A stretch of DNA of 64,000 nucleotides, taken from assembly GCA_039602395.1 (NCBI GenBank), contig JBCNJP010000017.1:95394713-95458712 (forward strand), in the 5' to 3' direction. Below are positions 34,470 through 45,137 of this stretch, piece after piece. Made by a program: the position numbers and the translations under genes. This DNA comes from Deinandra increscens subsp. villosa (Eukaryota > Streptophyta > Magnoliopsida > Asterales > Asteraceae). Each line of letters begins with the position of its first letter. The stretch's first letter is position 1. The notes beneath the pieces were generated by a model. That model searched no databases. It saw nothing but the letters and a program-made list of their open reading frames with translations, and was not told the DNA's origin.

Positions 34470-36389
34470 CCCCTCAAAGGCGACATGTCGAGCACCCGGT
34501 CTGCGTTTTATCCGATCCGTTGGTTCTCACGGTTCAACAGAAAAACAACTGATTTGAGATCAGCCATCACTAGTTTGTTACTAGGGCAGGTATGCCATGA
34601 ACAAAGATTAAAGATCCAAGATAAAACCATAATTTAAATCCTTCTAGTTGAAAACTAACAAGATCCATTTTTAAGAAAAAGAAAACATAACATGGAAGGA
34701 CAGAAGCATTTTGAAGTGTGAAATGAGTTAATAACAACATCCATCACAGAGACGATATCAGTTTTAATAGATATGAAGATGAATATGCTGATCAGTTTAA
34801 GGGCACCTTGAAATTTTGAACTGCTCTATGCAAGTCAATCAAAACAAATATATTCAGTAAACTCGAAGGTGCCCAATATGTGATGATGAACAAGTAAACT
34901 TTGTTGCAGAACAACTAAAAATCCTACAAAAATATACAAACAAATCTGAAAGAAACCTTAGAAATAGCTACATTTCAAAATATCTGCAGATAGCCTAACT
35001 ATAACTAGTCCTAATCGAACTTTCAATTTTTTTTAACTATCATAACACTCGGACATAATGCGATTATCAGCGGGGCCTGATCACTACCTGCATTAGAATG
35101 AAGATTTAAGGATAATCTCAAAATCTCTGCAGATAGCCTAACTATAACTAATTCTTAGATTCAATTAGGTAAGTGACATGTATCTGCCTAGTTCAACCTA
35201 CATGTTATAAAGGTGTAAAATTTAAAGAGCGTTCGGAATGCACATCAGCCATTTCCATATTATTAATGCAGAAGTAACAATCATACCTATAATGATAATA
35301 AACAAAAGATATACCTTCAAGAAAACACAAGCAATGTTAGGTTCCAGCTGCGATTGTGAAATACAAAACGAAGTTAAAAAAATTATCATCAAAAAATATA
35401 AATCCAAATAGCAATTTTATGGGTGGTTCATGAGAAAGTTCTTAGAGGAAATTCATAGTACCTTGGCAGCCTCATCAATGTATTCTTAAGCTCTATCTAG
35501 ATGGGAGAGAGGGCTAGGTGATAAAGGCACAACACTCTAAAGCCTTTTGCCCTGACGAGATCTGTTCTCTATTTCGTGAGGAACATATAGCAGAGATTTC
35601 TCAAACAATTATGCACTGACCTCGTAATCCATTAATTGTAATGTGTTTGTGTTCACTAGACTTCGATGTAAACCAAAATCAACAAATTTCGGTGTGAGTT
35701 ATCTAACGAATCTAAACCAAATCAGAAACCAAAACCAAAATCACGGATTTGAGATGAATTGGAAATTAGGGTTGGAGGAAGATATTATACCTGACGCGTT
35801 CTCCATGACGACCCTTCACCATTTTGGTTGAGCAAATGCCGGTGTCGACGCTGATGATGAAATAGTAGACCGATTCCATAACGAAGACTGAAGAGGAGGA
35901 TGGAGAGAATTCGAATGGTACATGTGCTTACACGACATTTCTTTCGTTGCTCCGGTAACGCACTCCGTTAAACATATCACACTATATTATTCCCCCTCGA
36001 CAAGGCCTCTATTGCTGATTTAGATGCCGGTAAAGGTCCTTCTTTGACTGGATCTCCGATATATGAACAAGGGACGACAAATGAAGAGGAGGATGGAGAC
36101 GAATAGTGATTCGAGATTTAACACCTGGAAGACGATTATGAAGGGAGATTGAATAAGGGTTCGATTAAGGTTCATTGGAGCTTTGTCATCGTCGGTGACT
36201 TCGTCTTGGAGGCGGAGGTGAGGAGCGGGAATGGGACTGTGACTTTGGAAGATTAGGGCAAAAATTTTGGGGAAAAATTGAAAGAATCTAAGTGTGAGCG
36301 CGAACTAAAATTTTAGGGCAAAACGTTGGTGGGAAAAAAATATAAAACGGCGGAAATTTTATGACCCGCATTTTTTAAATATAATCCGT
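34470..36389. other. CACTA interior with further exon-like pieces, unassigned
   Basis: Apart from the eL33 exon, minus-strand pieces with splice-like borders occur around 35318-35350 and 35440-35590 (for example SSGQKALECCAF). I cannot assign them. The rest is AT-rich and non-coding. Confidence 0.3.
35791..35822 (-). pseudogene. First exon of ribosomal protein eL33 (RPL35A)
   Basis: Minus-strand ATG at 35822: MVKGRHGERVR, then a GTATAA donor. The N-terminus of plant eL33 is MVKGRxGxRVRLYVRG, and the match stops at a splice donor. I did not find the following exons between 34300 and 35790. Short, so the match could be coincidence, but ten residues from the start codon agree and a second ribosomal fragment lies in the same element. 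Confidence 0.55.
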
Positions 36390-36547
36390 GTTTTTTTATT
36401 TTTTTTTATATGACAGAAATTTTATAACACGCAAAAATGCGTGTCATCTACCCTTTGAATTTTTCAAATTATGATAGATTTTTAATGACACCCTTTTTTA
36501 CGCGTCATCGTTCCCACGTCAAGAAATGCCCTTTTTCTAGTAGTGAA
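36390..36547. repeat. CACTA right terminal and subterminal repeats
   Basis: ATGCGTGTCAT, TTACGCGTCAT, CCCACGTCAAGAAATG and the terminal inverted repeat ending CTAGTAGTG mirror the left end. Confidence 0.8.
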
Positions 36548-36550
36548 TGG

Positions 36551-36922
36551 TCCAATCACCTTTCTTGCTGTAAGTACACATTTAAATTTACAAATAGTAT
36601 TTGACTGTATTTATATATTGTGTTATGCTGCTCATTACTCTAAACTTATAATTGCTTGAATATGAAAACAGTTGTGGTATGCTGATCATATGCTGAATAA
36701 GACACATGAAAAAGGTGATAAGAAACTAGCAATAGAAAGGTACAGTACTGAAACACTGAAAGAATTGGAGATGGATCTTATTAGGTGATTTCAGAAAGTG
36801 GAAGTGGTGAAAGATAACAAAAGAAAGAGGGTGACGGAAGGTAAACCATCAAAGCAGGAAGTAAAGTAAGAAGAAATTGTGAGTGAAAGAGATGAAGAAG
36901 AATATAGTGATGATGATAGTGT
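36551..36922 (+). pseudogene. Continuation of the PMD/Ulp1-associated pseudogene after the CACTA
   Basis: The frame left at 10909 (…GKGYYN) resumes with GPITFLA to a GTAAGT donor at 36575. After an intron, an in-phase exon from about 36674 reads LWYADHMLNKTHEKGDKK and on into a Lys/Glu-rich, acidic tail (EEEYSDDD). Stops TGA and TAA occur in the tail. It ends against an inverted copia-B-type gag relic near 36923. The clean frame across a 25.6-kb insertion confirms that this was an exon before the CACTA arrived. Confidence 0.65.
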
Positions 36923-37299
36923 AAGAACAATTAAAGCATCCCACAAACTTTTTGCTGTGTAGTTACTTGAGAATTGATGTTAATAAATCTGTACAGGATT
37001 TGTCTCTCCATTGTTAAAGTACCATATGCCTTCTTCTTAACTTGACAGTGCTTTCTTTTTGTTCCTCCTGAAAGCTTTCTTTGAAGAATTGGTTCCCCGT
37101 CTTCACCTTTAGGATAAACATATTGCTCAGAATATGAAAACCACATATCAATATCATTTGCAGAAACATATGCTTCAAACCGTGTGATCCAACTATGATA
37201 CTCTTCCCTCAATTCGAGCGAATCTAGGAACTTTCTGACTTGTTCCGATTTCATTATCATAATTCATCATCGTTTGCATCGTAGTCTGAACCGAATTTT
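36923..37299 (-). pseudogene. Copia-B-family gag relic, cut by the assembly gap
   Basis: Minus strand. It matches the first ~115 residues of copia B gag (TMQTMMNYDNEIGTSQKVP, EAYVSANDIDMWFSYSEQY, GEPILQRKLSG). A frameshift after QKVP and small deletions near LSGGTKRK break it. Its LTR and leader should lie in the gap, so the element is at least partly missing from the assembly. Confidence 0.8.
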
Positions 37300-37799
37300 N
37301 NNNNNNNNNNNNNNNNNNNNNNNNNNNNNNNNNNNNNNNNNNNNNNNNNNNNNNNNNNNNNNNNNNNNNNNNNNNNNNNNNNNNNNNNNNNNNNNNNNNN
37401 NNNNNNNNNNNNNNNNNNNNNNNNNNNNNNNNNNNNNNNNNNNNNNNNNNNNNNNNNNNNNNNNNNNNNNNNNNNNNNNNNNNNNNNNNNNNNNNNNNNN
37501 NNNNNNNNNNNNNNNNNNNNNNNNNNNNNNNNNNNNNNNNNNNNNNNNNNNNNNNNNNNNNNNNNNNNNNNNNNNNNNNNNNNNNNNNNNNNNNNNNNNN
37601 NNNNNNNNNNNNNNNNNNNNNNNNNNNNNNNNNNNNNNNNNNNNNNNNNNNNNNNNNNNNNNNNNNNNNNNNNNNNNNNNNNNNNNNNNNNNNNNNNNNN
37701 NNNNNNNNNNNNNNNNNNNNNNNNNNNNNNNNNNNNNNNNNNNNNNNNNNNNNNNNNNNNNNNNNNNNNNNNNNNNNNNNNNNNNNNNNNNNNNNNNNN
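37300..37799. other. Assembly gap, exactly 500 N
   Basis: A round 500-base placeholder; true length unknown. Long ORFs reported across it are artefacts. Confidence 0.99.
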
Positions 37800-37929
37800 C
37801 ACGGGGCCCTTCGTGTCAAGGCTAACAGTGTTTCTTGTTTTGTAGGATACCTTAACACCTTGCAAGATACTTCGAAGTCGCTAACCAGGAAGAATACCAC
37901 CCCCTGGGATTCTGGGACGCAACATGCAC
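37800..37929. other. Short unassigned exon-like stretch before the hAT
   Basis: On plus, a TGTTTTGTAG acceptor is followed by an open stretch (TLQDTSKSLTRKNTTPWDSG) that continues past the hAT insertion at 38803. Family unknown. Confidence 0.25.
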
Positions 37930-38802
37930 TAGGGGTGAGCATAAATTGGGTAGCCCGAAAAGAGACCGAAACCCGACCCGGCAAAACCCAAAAATCGAGA
38001 CCGTTTTTAAAGTATTGGCAGGCCTTGGGCCCTATTTTTACCAATTTCCGGGCTCGGGCTCGGGCGCGGGTTTAACCCGAGAAGACCGATAAAAGAACCT
38101 AGGCCCGACTTTACATTAAACCTCAAAATCGATATAACATAGATTATTTGAAAGAACACGGTACAAAACATGTTACACTACGATATGCAAAAAGATTACC
38201 ATCCAATCCAAATACCACAAATATAAAAACAATATTCTTGATCCACCTCGATTCCTTGTTAAAAAAACAAGCCTAAAGATCGTAAGAAATCAAAGATGGA
38301 TTGACATAAAATTGGCAATTCAGTTAGGAACACACGTGCAAAGAATTCTCATTTATTTGATTTTCTTGAACTGTAATGAAAATAATTCATATGTCCATAT
38401 GTTTAGGAAGAGATTAGATGCTAAGATTTCTCATGTAAAAATCTGTACTCATGTTCGTGTAGGACCATGCTGACAAAGAAAAAGATAAATCATGTTGATC
38501 AAATTCATGTCCATGTGAACACAAACTATATCCATACAACATATCCATACAAGTATTTCACCTCATCTGTACACAAGCTAATCATGTGCATCATACCTAA
38601 ACCACGAACCAACCCATTTCGTTCATCTAAGAGTCGGGCTCGGGTTTTTATTGAGGACCGATTACCTGATACACCAAAAGCCCGAAACCCGTAGCTTGCA
38701 GTTCGGTCCGGTCTTCGGGTCCTATTTATTCCCAAATCCGGGTTTCGGGTTCGGGCCGGGCTTTGTCGGGTCGGGCCGGGCTTCACCATTTGCTCACCCC
38801 TA
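37930..38802. mobile_element. Non-autonomous hAT element (873 bp)
   Basis: The left end TAGGGGTGAGCATAAATTGGG and the reverse complement of the right end, TAGGGGTGAGCAAATGGTG, share 13 terminal bases. Flanks ACATGCAC and GCATGCAC agree at seven of eight bases. Subterminal CCCGACCC / CGGGTCGGGCC words resemble those of the 4-kb hAT at 5569, whose TIR is TAGGGGTG-type. No transposase. Confidence 0.82.
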
Positions 38803-39062
38803 GCATGCACTACATGTCAGTCATCAATTTCCTTTGTTTTTATTTTGTAAACTCCGTCTCAACAACACTCCACAAATTTATTTGAAAATCAATCAACAGG
38901 CCGAGCTTTAAATACGCTCTTTTGGCTCGTTTCTCCTCCTAGTCTCTTAAAATACCCAAAATTTAAATATAAACAGATTAGGAGTAATATTTAATAAAAA
39001 GCATTTTTAAAATATTATTTAAAGTGTAGATAATATTCGACTAAAAAGATGTACAAATTAAG

Positions 39063-39890
39063 ATACATCATGGGTACCCAAAGAAGAAACGACGGTCGCG
39101 CAAACTTGGATCGCCATTTCCGAAGACGCGACAGTTTGTAAGTGTTGCTTTTAAAATTAGAACTTTGTATGTTCTAATTGTTTATACATATATTTACATT
39201 TATTTTAGTTTTTAGCCACCGATCAATTATATAGTGATTTTTTACGTCAAGTGAGTGAACATTATCACTCGACTATTATTAGAGAGCACCTTCCACGCAC
39301 CACCGACTTGTTGACTTCAAAATGGAGGGAAATTTATTGCTATCTACAACAAGAGGCTCAATGCTCATCGTAATGGAGATAGCAAAACATTACTTTTGAA
39401 TGACGCTATGAACGAGTATTGAAATACTCATAGATCCACTTTTGGTCATCTCTCCGCTTTTAGCGTGATGAAAAATTATGCAAAGTGGAGAAATCGGGTT
39501 CGTCCTCCAAACCCACCAATACATAAAGAAATAATAAATATTATAACCTCAATGTCGATGACGATGAAGATGCCGACGACGATGATGATGAGGAAAGTCC
39601 CGCCATTGAACCGGTTCGGCCACTTGGTCGAACTAAAAGCAAAGCAAAAAAACATGGTGAGGCGTCCTCGTCGGCAAGGGTTGACTACAAGGACAATTTG
39701 GACGACATCTAGTAAAAGTTTGATCAATCCAACAACATTGAGAAGAGATTACGAAGTTTGCGGCAGAGAAACTAAAACTAAAAAAAGACAAACAAATGTT
39801 TAAAGATATGCGTCTCCGCGCATTTGACACGCCCAAAATGGCCCCTCGAGCCTGTGATTTAATGGAGGAAAAAGAAGAAAGCGGTTAGGA
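39063..39890 (+). pseudogene. Harbinger-associated Myb/SANT-like (ORF2/NAM-like) relic
   Basis: Frame segments read TTVAQTWIAISEDATV, an intron-like gap, LTSKWREIYCYL, then the acidic VDDDEDADDDDDEESPA, RPLGRTKSKAKKHGE and KDKQMFKDMRLRAFD. This is the layout of the Myb-like protein carried by PIF/Harbinger elements and of related host genes. Several stops and frame changes make it dead. No terminal inverted repeat could be fixed. Confidence 0.65.
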
Positions 39891-40761
39891 AAAAAACTAA
39901 GAAATGTAATTTTATAACCTAGTTCCTGCTCACATCTCAGCCTTCCCTTTTCGATCTGATGGTCCAGCCTCATCTGACATACATAACTTAACAAGTCAGC
40001 TTACGCTGGTGAGTTCTACGTTTTTGGAAAACTTTACCTTTCGAAGGCACTTAGGTCTGTCAAACACATTTCTGCAATTAGACAATCAAACACAAAGCAT
40101 ATGGCACATATATTCACATACCCTAATCTCGTGAATAGACTAACCTTCTATTGCTTTGTCATCCTTGTCTCACATTAAGAACGTATCCTAATGTTAAGTG
40201 CTATCTTAGGGAAATAGTGTTTCTATTTGCCTTACGAACACATCGTGTAGCAACGGTCCCTTAGGTTGCGAAGTAGTTTCTTGCCTTATTCCTTCATGAA
40301 ACTAACTTGCTTTAACGTGATGTCCCTAGCAAGACATCCTAGAGGTTACAAGTGGTCTTTAAGGCTAACCCCTTTATCCTAAACCCAACCCTTGTTGGTT
40401 TAACATCCATTTGTCTAAATAACCGTTTTGCCCCTTATGGGAAAAAAATATTCTTTTAGTGATACTTATGAAGAGGTGCATTCCTATAAGTAAACGCTCA
40501 CTCCGGGATCGCCCAGTGAACCGTATGCCATGTCCTAGTTGGGATTTATGCGACAACGTCACTATGCAAGAAACCCCAGTGTACAGGCGCCACCCTTCCA
40601 GTCCGCACCAACTCCTAGATATCCGAGTAACTCGGTACATTCAATACTTTATCAAAACCCATGTTTTAACTTATATATACTTAGTACATATATATAATTA
40701 TGTTCTTTTGTTGAATATCATTACCCTTGCCCAAGCCTATATGCCCTTGATGAGTGATTCT

Positions 40762-40900
40762 CATGACCGATCGTATAGGCGTTATCACGACCAGGAGGCG
40801 GGATTACTATGAGATATCACCCATATTTGTGTTTTAGTTTGGTGATGATCATGACCGACCGTATAGGTGTTATCACGACCAGGAGGCGGAATTACTATGA
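40762..40900. repeat. Two ~50-bp direct repeats in the Gypsy-type LTR
   Basis: CATGACCGAyCGTATAGGyG followed by TTATCACGACCAGGAGGCGG and ATTACTATGA, twice, 85 bases apart. Confidence 0.75.
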
Positions 40901-41658
40901 TCAAAACACCAATGTTTATGTTCTTGTTCTTTGTTTACTTGTTCTTGATAAACCAACATGGTGAACCATACCAACCCTTCTTTAAACATGATCTAACTTA
41001 ATGCTTTCTTAAAACATGTTATTCTAAGGCTTCACACCAAATTTCAACTCATGATCCCCATTAGAACTCCCAATCTCAACAAAACATGTTCAAGAACCTT
41101 AATCTTGCATTATTCTTAAAAGGCATATCTAAGTGTTATGAATCATGAAACTACTTGAAGGCTTATGTTAAACATACCTTAAGTTGATCTATTCCAGAAG
41201 ATGGGCTCCTAACTCCCTTTGAATCTTCAAAAATGCAAGCTAGAGTGTTCTTGGTGTTCTTGAGGTTTCTTAGAAGTTTTAGGTTGATTTTAGGTGAATT
41301 AGCAAGGAAAAATGGATGGATTTATGGCCTATTTATAGCCAAACACTCCTAACATGATGCTTACACATGGCATGATGACTAAGCATCAATTTTGACACCT
41401 AAGGGTGGTGAACATGACACATGGCAAGTGAATATGACATCAAATCAACAAAAAAATTACACTTCTCATGAGCTCCTCTTTTGCTTATCAAACAAGCCTA
41501 GAGCTTTCCCAAATGTCATCTTTAACCCTCGAACTTATATAAAACATGCATCTAAGGTTCCTAAATATCCTAATACTTTTTCTTATAATCATCTAAGCCT
41601 TGGGGCGCGCAAAACGATAAGATAAACTTAATTATTTATCTAACTGTTATTCCGATTT

Positions 41659-42083
41659 TGTAGAGCCTAGAATTATGAGGCTTGCAATATTAAATGTTAG
41701 TTATAGTATTGGGCTTGTAATAGCTAGTAAAGTGTCATGTGGGCTAGATTGTAATTGGGTTTAGATATTGGGCCCGGTCCAATTTAGAGGGATTAGGGTT
41801 AAGTTTGTTATAAAAGCAAACTTAATCCCTCATATCAAGTGTTCACAAATTTGATAGAGAGGGAAGGAGATTGCGTGGAGCTAAGCTAAAGAGAATTCTT
41901 ATACCAGACGAATCAGTGATTCGTGTGCAACGGTTAAGGTGTAATCAATTAATAATCTTTATTTGATTGTTCTTATTCTTTTTTACTTAATTTTGCATCT
42001 TTGTTCTTGAATCAATCAATCGTCGGGATTCCGCACCTTTGATTGATCGTTGATATCGTGTAAGGATCGTTTTGGGACTTACA
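41659..42083 (+). repeat. Copia D 5' LTR
   Basis: 425 bp; TG...CA; followed by ATTGGTATCAGAGCC. Confidence 0.94.
41799..41825 (+). promoter_or_regulatory. Copia D TATA box inside an inverted repeat
   Basis: TTAAGTTTG (41799-41807) and CAAACTTAA (41817-41825) are perfect 9-bp inverted arms around TTATAAAAG, which contains TATAAAA. The same arrangement is in the 3' LTR (about 47458-47484). Confidence 0.75.
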
Positions 42084-42085
42084 AT

Positions 42086-42098
42086 TGGTATCAGAGCC
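42086..42098 (+). other. Copia D primer binding site
   Basis: TGGTATCAGAGCC, complementary to initiator-Met tRNA. Confidence 0.9.
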
Positions 42099-43024
42099 AA
42101 GAAACGCAAGTTTCGAGGCTCACACGATATCTAGATTCAAGCGTTTAACGATTTTCATCTAGTTTTTACTGGTTTCGTGGTTGACGGCTTTGAAGAACAG
42201 TCTAGGGTTCATATATTTTTCTTGTTTTATGTCATATTTTGGTGCTTGAACTCTCTAAATCTTGATAAAATCGTTTTCATTTAAAAAAAATGAGTATTAA
42301 TTCTTGTGTTTCTTGAATTATAGATTGGTTTTCGGAAACTTTTATCAAAGCTGATCACGAGTTTTTCTGCATATTTGCAAATTAATAACTTTGACCTTCA
42401 ATTCTCTTCATGATTTTTAATTAAATCCAATCTCATATTTGATATTTTCTTTGTGGAATTCTAATCAAGTGTGCAGGAGAACAACATATTCGATTTCCAA
42501 ATTTGATGTGTTGCAATTAATTCGGTCAACCAGAGGGTACAATTTTGGTCAAAATTGGTGGCGGCTGAATTTTTTTACTGAAATAAGTATTCGGTCGTCT
42601 CAACAAGAGGATTCGGTTCGGTTAACATCCCCTCGGTTCAATCGTCATCTACGGAAAGTATTCGGCTCGAAATCGAATAATTACCATTTAAATGAAACTA
42701 AAAGGAGTTTTGAGTGAGAACTTAAGTCACGAGATTTGAAATTCGAATAATTACCATTTTGCCATAGGAATTTATATAAAACGAGTGGTTCACATCAACT
42801 CGTTTTTGAACCTGCAAACGGTCACTCAATTCAAGTTGGTGTAAATTAATTTTGACGGGGTTTTGATCGTCGAATTTTTCCGCACCTTGTGGAGTAATTC
42901 GTTTTTTTTAATCTTCATATTTTTTGCTACAAGTGTTTCAAGGTGTTACTAACGGTTTTATTTGTAAGTTTCTTGTGATTGTTGTGCAGGTTACATGTGT
43001 TGCAGAAGCAAGAAGCCCGTGTTC

Positions 43025-43400
43025 TATAAGCTATTCGATCGAAATTTGTGGCTTTGACCCTTATTTCGATCGAAATTTTTGGTTTTTCGACCCCTTTGGA
43101 TACTTTTCGATCGAGTCAAGAGGCTTTTCGATTAGGATGAGAAGCTTTTCGATCGGCCTTGGTGCTTCTCGATCAAAGAGTACTTTCCGGTTCACCACTT
43201 TTCGATCGGAAAGTCCCTTCGTGACTTTTCGATCAGGTCCGTTTCGATCGGAAAGTCCCTTCGTGACTTTCGATCAGCTTCGCCTCTCGATCGGAAAGTC
43301 CCCTTCGTGACTTTTCGATCAGCTTACACTTTTCGGTCGAGCCGAAACTCTGCCCGATCGAATAGCTGTCTTTCCGATCCAGTTGAGACTTTTCAATCCG
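43025..43400 (+). repeat. TTTTCGATCGGAAAG word array in copia D leader
   Basis: About a dozen CGATC-centred words (TTCGATCGAAATTT, TTTTCGATCAG, CGATCGGAAAGTCCC) in 370 bases, many self-complementary around TCGATCGA. Three longer units include GTCCCTTCGTGACTTT. Confidence 0.8.
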
Positions 43401-43403
43401 ATC

Positions 43404-45137
43404 ATGGCACTCATTCAACCAGGTAGCACTGCATCTACCAACAACAATGAGATATGTTGTAATCCTAAGTGTCAGGCAATTTTGAATGAATGTAAAGACT
43501 GGGAACGTAAGTTTACCAATGAGACCCTAAATCGCGAATTAATTACTAGAGACCTTAGGGATTCCAAAAGTAAGACCAGAATATTTAGAGAGAAACTTGA
43601 GGCCATTCAGGTAGATGTTAAGAGTCTTCAACGTCAAGTGAGTGATAAAAGCACCTATCTTAGGCTTGTTAACGCTAAGGTAGAAGAGCTAACTAAGGAG
43701 GTAGAGGAACTAAGAACCAAACTTGACACTTCCCAATCTGCCCTTGAGAAACATCAAGTTATTCAAAAGAAAATGATGGACTCTCATCATGCTTTATTCA
43801 AATCAGAGGAGCGACTCGAGCATGTAAAAGAAACATCTGGCCTCGGGGATGGAAAGTTTCCTCCCCCATTACAACATGAATACATCAGAGTGCCCCAAAC
43901 TGCCGATGAATTGTTGAAAGAATCCCTGAATGAAGCAACCATGGTATATGGGCCTCAACCAACACATAAAGATGAAGAGACAGCCACTGAAGCAACTCAG
44001 TCTAATAAAACTACTGAGTGTGCAAGCTCAAGCTCTAGTGAGGTGAAGAGAGCTGATGAAGAAAAGTTGGTTCCTTATCCAAAGATCGAGACTCCTTATT
44101 CCAAAGTTGTGGATGAGGTAAAGCGAGAACGAGTGGTGATGACTACAAGGCCCAATGGTAAGATATTCATGACAGCAGGGTCTATGTTCATTCCGATTGA
44201 AGGAGAAGAGCGACCCTCATTCACCACTAAGTTCAAAGGCTTGGGTCATGATGGTGGTTTATCATCTCACATTAAGAGCATAAGGCCCAAGATCACCATC
44301 AAGCCTCCAACTTGTGTTCCTATCAAGATTGAAAGGCCCAAGATGACAAACAAGTCTCCAGTTTCATCAGTAGGCTCATGCAGTTGCAGTTGTAGGAATG
44401 CTGCCTTGACATCAAAGAATACATGGAGCACAAGAACTGAAGCTTCAAGGAACCAGTCCACAGTCAACCGAAGATCTGCAAATAGGTCAAAGATGCAGAC
44501 ACAAGCAAATGGTGCTCCACCTCAACAGCTAAAGACAAACGGTTACACGTCTAACTTCTATCTCAAGAAGCAGACATGCTTTAATTGCGGCAATCCTGAC
44601 CACATTGCCCGAAATTGTCTTTATCGCCCCTATGAGCCATATTATCCGCACAGTCAAAGTGTTTCATCTTAGAAATCAGTTAAGTCTAAGCCAATGAAGG
44701 TGCAATCGCCTAAGGCAATGAAGACTGTTTCTCCTAAGATAAAACCCTCTGATCAACATTGGGGCGCTGCCAAAGAGCAAAGAACATTTTCAAATCAAAA
44801 ATATGTTTTTCCAAATTATGAAAATTTTCATAAAAAGGTGAAGAAACCAATTTCAAAACAACACAAAGATGACAAACCTAAAGTTACCCCTCCAAAGGTA
44901 ACTAAAACTGTTTTGAAAATGAAACCTGAAATGAAGAAGGTTGAAATACCTAAAGTCACTACTTCAAAGGTGACTAAAACAACTTTCAAATCACTTGGAA
45001 TTTGGAAACCAAAATCAAAGGCAGTTTCAGCTCAAATTCCTGATTTCTCAAAGGGAGTGTTTTCAAAAGAAGTTTCATTTATTGATGCTTCGGGAATACC
45101 CAGAACCACAATGGCCTGGGTACCTATGGCTAACTGA
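43404..45137 (+). pseudogene. Copia D gag-like protein with coiled coil and zinc knuckle
   Basis: The natural ATG is at 43404 (MALIQPGSTAS). An N-terminal Cys pair (CCNPKC) and a long coiled coil (about residues 30-130; ELTKEVEELRTKLDTSQSAL) are followed by linker and basic segments. The zinc knuckle CFNCGNPDHIARNC lies near 44578. One TAG at 44670-44672 interrupts; the same frame continues with a Lys-rich region (KVTPPKVTKT repeated as KVTTSKVTKT) and ends ASGIPRTTMAWVPMAN. No clear UBN2 capsid core is seen, unlike copia B, so particle function is uncertain. Confidence 0.8.

Larger units (their letters stand above)
10910..36547. mobile_element. CACTA transposon, 25.6 kb including nested elements
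   Basis: The left end CACTACTATCAAAAAGG and the reverse complement of the right end, CACTACTAGAAAAAGGG, match; similarity continues through ...TTTCTTGACG. The flanking 3-mers are AAT at 10907-10909 and 36548-36550, as expected for CACTA. Subterminal sequence on both sides is packed with TGACGC/GCGTCA-type words. Removing the two nested LTR elements leaves about 8 kb of own DNA. I see no TNPD-type transposase, so it is probably non-autonomous. It carries fragments of at least four host genes on the minus strand. Confidence 0.88.

Noticed and set aside
37193..38044. Long ORFs (about 180-280 codons) spanning 37200-38044
   Set aside because: They run through the 500-N gap and are translation artefacts; only the copia gag part at 36931-37299 is real similarity.
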